This document shows, piece after piece, positions 11,185-16,093 of a stretch of 16,093 nucleotides of DNA. This DNA is from JBGPML01 sp041486955 (lineage in GTDB: Bacteria > Patescibacteriota > UBA1384 > 2-12-FULL-50-11 > DASWYB01). Positions within the stretch are counted from its first letter, which is position 1; each line of letters opens with the position of its first letter. The notes below the pieces were generated by a model. It worked only from the letters and a program-made list of their open reading frames with translations. It was not told the DNA's origin and made no database searches. The position numbers and the translations under genes were made by a program. The stretch spans positions 1-16,093 of the forward strand of contig JBGPML010000012.1 in NCBI GenBank assembly GCA_041486955.1, written 5' to 3'.

Positions 11185-12325
11185 ATTTTACTGTGATGGT
11201 GGTGCCGGTTTTGGGAACTTCAATCCAAATCTGACCGCGATTGAATTCGATTTCTGCACCTGATGCCGCATCAGTATAAATGGTGCGTTCACTCTTCTTC
11301 GTCTTCTTCCACTTGGCTTCAATTGTTTTGCCGTCACGGAAAATTTTAGCCGTTCCCTCACCGACTAATGTAACCATCTGAACACCCTTTTTGCTGTTAG
11401 GTGCCGGCGCATATGCTGCAAACTGAACAATGACATTGCGCGGACTTAATTGATTCCCCGTTAAAACATCTTTATGGTCAGTCCCCCCAAGCACCCTCTT
11501 GTAGCTATTTGAACCTTTGTCGTAGTTATATTTAACCTCATACAACGCACTGCTAAACGGAATGGTAATGGTTTGTGAATCGGGTCGGGTTGAAGCAGCT
11601 TCATCTTCCTTAAATTTCCAAGATGTCACGGTTGATTCAGTTTTATAACCTCTTTCTTTCGCTACGTCATACAATTTGGTTGGGAAACCGTACATGGTGT
11701 GTTCCGTCGGCAATCCGAGCTTAGGAAATCGATGAAAGGCTTTTTCACCAATTCCACCCTGATCGAGATCATAAATGTTGTCACCCTTAACCTGGGCTAA
11801 GCCTTCGATTGAGCCACCGACATGGGCGTAGTAGGCAGAGACTGGCTGAAATTCTTCGGCAAAGTCAATAAATTGAGTGCGAGCGGAACGAACGGGCCCA
11901 ACCTTCTCTGGCAAGGTATGGTCAAAAACAGCCATATAACGGGTGATACCACCTTCAACAATAGATTCATACACAATACTGGCACTCCCAAGACCCGATT
12001 GCGGTCGAGCCAAGGTATGATTCTCAATCATAACGGCTAACGGATGACGTAATGCCTCTTCAGAAGTGACGAGCATGCCATCGAGCTTCGAGTAGGCTTG
12101 AGCAGGAGTAGGAGTTGGGGTAATCGGAGTGGCCACCGTTGGAGTATTCGAAATCGACATGGTTGTACGCGTGGCAGCATAAATTGCACCACCGGCGACC
12201 AGTGCAACAAGCGTGCTGAGCCCGCCGATGAGCCACCATCGCTTTTTTGGATCTTTCCAGATCGATTGTTTTGGCGAATACGTTTCTGGCTGGCTAGGTG
12301 GTGTCATGTGTTGGGACTCGTCCAT
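11183..12325 (-). CDS. DUF3048 (YerB-like) domain protein, membrane-anchored
   Basis: The 380-residue product starts at ATG 12325, nine bases after AAGGAGG; a TTG six bases earlier is too close to that site. A cytoplasmic Pro/Lys-rich head is followed by one helix (about 31-51, WWLIGGLSTLVALVAGGAIYAA), then a Pro/Thr linker (about 58-76) and the extracytoplasmic domain. Recognisable family stretches are HPLAVMIENHTLARPQSGL (about 93-111), YESIVEGGITRYMAVF (about 118-133) and VGPVRSARTQF (about 141-151), with a C-terminal beta-rich part. DUF3048 proteins such as Bacillus YerB are lipoproteins or secreted proteins of poorly known function; here the anchor is a helix, with no lipobox. No terminator follows, the stop lies in the stem of repeat copy 2. 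Confidence 0.9.
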   Translation of the reverse strand: MDESQHMTPPSQPETYSPKQSIWKDPKKRWWLIGGLSTLVALVAGGAIYAATRTTMSISNTPTVATPITPTPTPAQAYSKLDGMLVTSEEALRHPLAVMIENHTLARPQSGLGSASIVYESIVEGGITRYMAVFDHTLPEKVGPVRSARTQFIDFAEEFQPVSAYYAHVGGSIEGLAQVKGDNIYDLDQGGIGEKAFHRFPKLGLPTEHTMYGFPTKLYDVAKERGYKTESTVTSWKFKEDEAASTRPDSQTITIPFSSALYEVKYNYDKGSNSYKRVLGGTDHKDVLTGNQLSPRNVIVQFAAYAPAPNSKKGVQMVTLVGEGTAKIFRDGKTIEAKWKKTKKSERTIYTDAASGAEIEFNRGQIWIEVPKTGTTITVK

Positions 12326-12414
12326 ATTCAAAATCCTCCTTCAAACTCGTTCATATCTTTAAATAGGATGACATATTTCCGAAAGCGTGTAAAATTCTAG
12401 ACCCCCGAGTTATA

Positions 12415-12423
12415 TGTTACGAT
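12415..12423 (+). promoter_or_regulatory. Extended -10 of leaderless-type promoter for the beta-CASP gene
   Basis: TG-T-TACGAT ends six bases before the ATG at 12430. No clear -35 is seen, which is compatible with an extended -10. Confidence 0.4.
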
Positions 12424-12429
12424 AGATTC

Positions 12430-13800
12430 ATGCATTTACAGTTCTGTGGGGCGGCCGGCGAAGTCACCGGCTCCTGTACGAAGCTAGATATAGAGAACTC
12501 AACCTTACTGATTGATTGCGGGCTATTTCAAGGTGGCAAATACGCGGAAGATCGTAATTTTGACCCGTTTCCTTTTAAACCCGAGGATGTCGATGCGGTA
12601 ATTTTAACCCATGCCCATCTTGACCATTGCGGCCGGTTACCGAAACTCATTAATCAAGGTTTTAAGGGAAAAATTTACGCGACTGATGCGACACGAGATT
12701 TAGCCGCCCTTATTATGCTTGATTCAGCTGGAATTATGGCTGACTCAGCCGAGCGAGAAAACCATCCACCGCTCTATACAGAGGAAGACGTGGTTGAGGC
12801 GGTCAGTCGATTTATGCCAATCCCTTATGATAAAGCTGTCATCGTGGCGCCCGGAGTCACTGTCTCACTACATAATGCCGGTCATGTTTTAGGCTCAAGC
12901 TTTATTGAAATTAAGGGTGACGGAAAATCCGCTATTTTTTCTGGTGATATTGGAAATTATCCCGTGCCGTTATTGGAGCAAGCGGAAGACTTACCACAGG
13001 CCGATGCCATGATTCTGGAATCTACCTATGGTGATAAATCACATGGCCCAATTGAAGAAGGTCGGAAAATCGTTGAACAGGCTATTCGTGATACGGTTCG
13101 CGACAACGGAGTATTACTCATCCCGGCATTTTCATTGGAGCGGACCCAAGAACTTATTACGGTTATTGATGAAGCATTAGCTAACCATCGTATTCCAGAT
13201 TTATCGGCCTATCTTGACGGGCCACTTGGCATTAAAATTTGTCGGGTTTATGAAAAATATGACAAATACTTTAACAATGATATTAAGCAGATTGAAGCGA
13301 AAGAGAGCGATCATTCAGTTCTTCAATTCCCCCATTTAACCTTTACCGAGACATCCGATCAATCCAAAATGATTAACGAAGTCGATCCGCCGAAACTGAT
13401 TATTGCCGGAAGTGGCATGATGCATGGTGGTCGGATTCTGCATCACCTTAAACGCTATTTACCGCTGGTGACAACTCGACTGATGATTGTTGGACATCAA
13501 GTAGAAGGGACATTGGGTCGTCAATTGTTAGAGGGTGCCCGCACGGTCACGATTCACGGCGAAAAAATCGATGTCAATGCTAAGGTTCTCGCCACCCATG
13601 CCTTTTCTTCCCATATGGATCAGGGGCAACTGGTAACTTGGTTGAAAACTATGCCGCAGAAGCCGAAAGTGATTTTTTTGAATCATGGTGATGATGATGC
13701 CAGACAGACTCTGTCAAAAATTTTCGTTGATGAATTAAAGATTAAGGTATTTACTCCCAAGTACGGCGACGGCTTTACCTTGGGACATGAAGGATCGTAA
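12430..13800 (+). CDS. Beta-CASP metallo-beta-lactamase RNase-like protein
   Basis: Predicted RNA-cleaving hydrolase of the YSH1/CPSF73-like bacterial family (MBL fold, beta-CASP and RNA-specificity domains). The 456-residue product has the zinc motif H61-A-H63-L-D65-H66, H152 in AGHVLGS, D173 in FSGDIG, the beta-CASP landmarks PAFSLERTQE (232-241) and GSGMMHGGRI (327-336), H390 in THAFSSHMD (motif C-like) and H419 in FLNHGDD. All metal ligands expected for an active enzyme are present. MHLQFCGAAGEVTGSC is the usual N terminus, so ATG 12430 is secure; no Shine-Dalgarno precedes it and a -10 sits six bases away. It diverges from the DUF3048 gene and its stop abuts that of the convergent membrane protein. 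Confidence 0.95.
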   Translation: MHLQFCGAAGEVTGSCTKLDIENSTLLIDCGLFQGGKYAEDRNFDPFPFKPEDVDAVILTHAHLDHCGRLPKLINQGFKGKIYATDATRDLAALIMLDSAGIMADSAERENHPPLYTEEDVVEAVSRFMPIPYDKAVIVAPGVTVSLHNAGHVLGSSFIEIKGDGKSAIFSGDIGNYPVPLLEQAEDLPQADAMILESTYGDKSHGPIEEGRKIVEQAIRDTVRDNGVLLIPAFSLERTQELITVIDEALANHRIPDLSAYLDGPLGIKICRVYEKYDKYFNNDIKQIEAKESDHSVLQFPHLTFTETSDQSKMINEVDPPKLIIAGSGMMHGGRILHHLKRYLPLVTTRLMIVGHQVEGTLGRQLLEGARTVTIHGEKIDVNAKVLATHAFSSHMDQGQLVTWLKTMPQKPKVIFLNHGDDDARQTLSKIFVDELKIKVFTPKYGDGFTLGHEGS

Positions 13801-15690
13801 TTATTTGTTTACTTTGTAAACTACCAGGTTGGTTGTATCAGAATAGACTGGCGTGTACCGACTGGTAAAAAACGTTTCGTTGAGTGAATTTTCCCGCTCT
13901 CGTTCAAAATCGGAAATAATAATATAATCGACGCCTAATTTCTTGATTAAGGATTCAGCCTGGGCATCTCCCCGATAAATCATATGGACTTGCTCGGAAC
14001 GTTCTTTATAGCCTTTGATACCGTGTGACCATAGCCATGCATCATCTCCAAACACAAAGCGACGGCCGACATTGGTTGTAATCGGGTCAAGTTTATCACC
14101 TATCGATAAGACGCGGCTTTGTGGCGGGATTACTTTGGCCACGGCCGCAGCTTGTTGTAAATCTGCATCCGAAATAATGGGATACCAATTATGAGTGATA
14201 TCCATGCGACGCATCAGATCAAGGGCGCCGGTAATCGAAAGACAAAATCCTAACAGAATTGCGAGTGACTTAACATGTTCAGACCAAAGTTGCATGACGA
14301 CGTATCCTAAGCCTATGCAACAAATTGCGTACCAATAGATCAGATATTTCGCATTATCAAAGTCCCATGGTTGGGTGATGATTAAATTAGCGAACAGAAA
14401 AAGCACAAAACTATATGCAAGAAATGCCGCGGCTTGACGGTTCGTTTTCCGAAGTAAAACTATCGCCACGACTACTGTAATAATAGCAATACCGGCATTG
14501 TTGAGCCAAAAGATGAATTGAGATGGTTGATGGCTGATCCAGCCGGGTTGAAAGCGTAAATAGGACAAAAGTGAACCAGCTTGACTGATGAAGATATGAA
14601 TGAGAAACAATCCAAATGTAGCCAGCGGAATAAGCAGAATTCCCCACCGCTTCACAAGTTGGGAGAGATCTTTCGGGCTGGCCAGGAGATCACGAATGAA
14701 AAAGAATGGCAAGAATAGAGCCACAATCAATAGACTTGAGGTATGGACGAGCGGCAGAAATGCAATAAGGATTCCGATAAATAAGTAGCGTCTGAGTCTA
14801 TCCGTCAGACGAACACGGTAGAGTTCGGCCAGAATCAGCATGACAAGTGTAAATCCAAATAATAGGGATCGTTGTGGATTGAAAAACGTAATAATAACAT
14901 TACCTAAATAGTAGCCGGCGTCTTGGTAAAGGCTATAGTCATGCGGGGATTGCAGGAAAAATCCCAGGTGCCAGCTTGCGGTTCTGAGTTCTTGTAGAAA
15001 ATGTGTAAAAAATCCAAGTCCCCCGTTAGTGAACAAGAGGAACGCCGCCAGTGACGCCACGCGCTGATTAGGAATAACTCGATTGCTTAAGCAGTATAAG
15101 CTGCCGGCGAGAGCGATGAGAAACAAAATGGAAACAAGATTGATCGCTAATATGATCGGCAAACCTAACACGACTAACTGGGCGGTAAAGAAATCAATTA
15201 AAAAGGGATATGATGGTGATGTCCCGCTGAAAATTGGATTTTCCATCGGAATGTTTTGGCCGGAGATAAAGTTATTAATATAGTCTATATGAAGTCGAAT
15301 ATCGGCATAATTATGGGCATTATTAATCCAAATTGTTCCATCAGACTGTTTAGTCAATGTTGTTGCGCCAATAAACAGCAATAGTGCGCCAAGAAGAATC
15401 AATAACCAATAGATTGGCTTGCCTTCATACTCATCGTCTAAGGGGTCACTCTTTTTTGTAAATCGTTGACATAAAAATCCGACCGTGAGGCTTATAGCAA
15501 CGGCAATAAGTTGACTTGTTTTGTTAAAACCCCAAAGATAACTTAACCCTAATCCAACGTAGGCTTGAGTGATAATCCCGACGACGAAGGCAAATAACCA
15601 TTGTTCGTAAACACGTAAACCAGGGTGAAACCATCGTGTCAGCCAATAACCACCATACGTACCACCTGCAAGAAGCCCGAGTGCGAACAT
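13801..15690 (-). CDS. Polytopic membrane protein, GT-C glycosyltransferase-like
   Basis: ATG 15690 is chosen because AAGGAG lies eight bases upstream; an ATG at 15723 lacks one. The 629-residue product has roughly twelve or more hydrophobic helices in the first 510 residues and a soluble C-terminal domain of about 110 residues. The first large outer loop contains ADIRLHIDYINNFISG followed by NPIFSGTSPSYPF (about 130-160), an acidic/His pattern typical of GT-C enzymes that use polyprenyl-phosphate sugars. The C terminus has WLWSHGIKGYKERSE and a Rossmann-like LGVDYIIISDF stretch. A transferase role in cell-surface glycan or protein glycosylation is an inference from the architecture, supported by the divergent GT2 gene. 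Confidence 0.75.
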   Translation of the reverse strand: MFALGLLAGGTYGGYWLTRWFHPGLRVYEQWLFAFVVGIITQAYVGLGLSYLWGFNKTSQLIAVAISLTVGFLCQRFTKKSDPLDDEYEGKPIYWLLILLGALLLFIGATTLTKQSDGTIWINNAHNYADIRLHIDYINNFISGQNIPMENPIFSGTSPSYPFLIDFFTAQLVVLGLPIILAINLVSILFLIALAGSLYCLSNRVIPNQRVASLAAFLLFTNGGLGFFTHFLQELRTASWHLGFFLQSPHDYSLYQDAGYYLGNVIITFFNPQRSLLFGFTLVMLILAELYRVRLTDRLRRYLFIGILIAFLPLVHTSSLLIVALFLPFFFIRDLLASPKDLSQLVKRWGILLIPLATFGLFLIHIFISQAGSLLSYLRFQPGWISHQPSQFIFWLNNAGIAIITVVVAIVLLRKTNRQAAAFLAYSFVLFLFANLIITQPWDFDNAKYLIYWYAICCIGLGYVVMQLWSEHVKSLAILLGFCLSITGALDLMRRMDITHNWYPIISDADLQQAAAVAKVIPPQSRVLSIGDKLDPITTNVGRRFVFGDDAWLWSHGIKGYKERSEQVHMIYRGDAQAESLIKKLGVDYIIISDFERERENSLNETFFTSRYTPVYSDTTNLVVYKVNK

Positions 15691-15720
15691 TGTGTTTTCT
15701 CCTTCTTTCGTTACTATAAA
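15690..15720 (+). promoter_or_regulatory. Leaderless-type promoter of the GT2 gene
   Basis: TATAAA (15715-15720) ends six bases before the ATG at 15727. A possible -35 TTGTGT (15690-15695) is 19 bases away, which is long. Confidence 0.35.
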
Positions 15721-15726
15721 CATACT

Positions 15727-16093
15727 ATGTCGACACCTGATGCTGCCGCTTTACCCCTGTATCTTATTGTACCAGCCCATAACGAGGAAAAGAACATTGG
15801 ACCCCTGTTGGAATCATATAGTCGGTTCTACCGTCATGACGCGAGTCGATTTCACGTTGTCGTCAACAATACCAATGATGCGACGGTCGATATTGCTCGA
15901 AACTTGTCAGTCGAAGATCCGAGAATTATTGTGTCAAATATAGAACAGGCCATCGGCAAGGGCGGGGCAATTATCGCTGGGCTTAAAGCAGTGTCAGAAC
16001 AAATCGATTACATTGGTTTTGTTGATGCCGATGGCGCCATCGCAACAGCAGAATATGATAAACTGCTCGAAAAACATTCAGCAGATCCAACAA
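15727..16093 (+). CDS. Family 2 glycosyltransferase, 3' end outside window
   Basis: The first 122 codons of a GT-A fold enzyme. LYLIVPAHNEEKNI (11-24) is the nucleotide-binding start of GT2, FHVVVNNTNDAT (42-53) the second strand with the usual N-x-S/T-D-x-T-like turn, and FVDADGA (98-104) contains the DxD-type metal site. The segment IEQAIGKGGAIIAGL (72-86) matches dolichyl/polyprenyl-phosphate sugar synthases, so synthesis of a lipid-linked sugar for the divergent GT-C-like protein is possible. No Shine-Dalgarno precedes ATG 15727. Only 36 bases separate it from the divergent start at 15690. Confidence 0.9.
   Translation, partial: MSTPDAAALPLYLIVPAHNEEKNIGPLLESYSRFYRHDASRFHVVVNNTNDATVDIARNLSVEDPRIIVSNIEQAIGKGGAIIAGLKAVSEQIDYIGFVDADGAIATAEYDKLLEKHSADPT

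Noticed and set aside
1..16093. CRISPR array, insertion sequence or prophage.
   Set aside because: No regularly spaced direct repeats, no transposase or integrase, and no phage structural genes were seen.

Overview
The window reads as ordinary bacterial chromosome (code 11, TAA/TAG/TGA all used as stops) with mixed AT-leaning coding and short intergenic spaces. Gene content (ftsA-ftsZ next to ybeY, rpsU-yqeY, a short HIT protein, rarA, a DUF3048 lipid/wall-associated protein, a GT-C-like polytopic protein and a GT2 enzyme) together with many single-gene units and several apparently leaderless starts fits a reduced, Gram-positive-like or Patescibacteria (CPR) type genome. That assignment is inference; no rRNA is present to test it.

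Layout. 1-366: 5' part of a two-helix membrane protein (minus). 454-651: small charged protein with its own promoter and terminator (minus). 737-809: a tRNA-Arg-like sequence with a shortened anticodon arm. 821-942: structured repeat copy 3. 946-3918: ybeY-ftsA-ftsZ, all minus, the core of cell division plus rRNA maturation. 4075-4899: a TIM-barrel protein resembling TrpF but lacking its catalytic Cys (plus). 5059-5817: slipin/SPFH membrane scaffold (plus). 5885-7242: minus-strand block of an excisionase-type HTH protein, an unknown 88-residue protein, YqeY and ribosomal protein S21. 7417-7596: 59-residue charged protein (plus). 7679-9753: rarA-sprT-like-HIT operon (minus) with long overlaps. 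9799-10149: a divergent regulatory stretch with a candidate small RNA and then a consensus promoter and a long folded leader for a secreted lytic transglycosylase-like protein (10150-10890). 10934-11184: structured repeat copies 1 and 2 in inverted orientation. 11183-12325: DUF3048 protein (minus). 12430-13800: beta-CASP metallo-beta-lactamase RNase-like protein (plus). 13801-15690: GT-C-like membrane protein (minus). 15727-16093: start of a GT2 glycosyltransferase (plus).

The most interesting signals are outside the proteins. (1) Three copies of a ~114-122 nt element (821-942, 11065-11184, complement of 10934-11047) share a core sequence, each is closed by its own, different terminal stem and carries a central hairpin whose bases change while pairing is kept; each sits at the 3' end of a gene in the same orientation relative to that gene. 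(2) Five genes without a Shine-Dalgarno sequence have a -10-like hexamer exactly six bases before the ATG, which predicts transcription starting on the A of the start codon. (3) The transglycosylase leader contains a duplicated segment that offers mutually exclusive hairpins.
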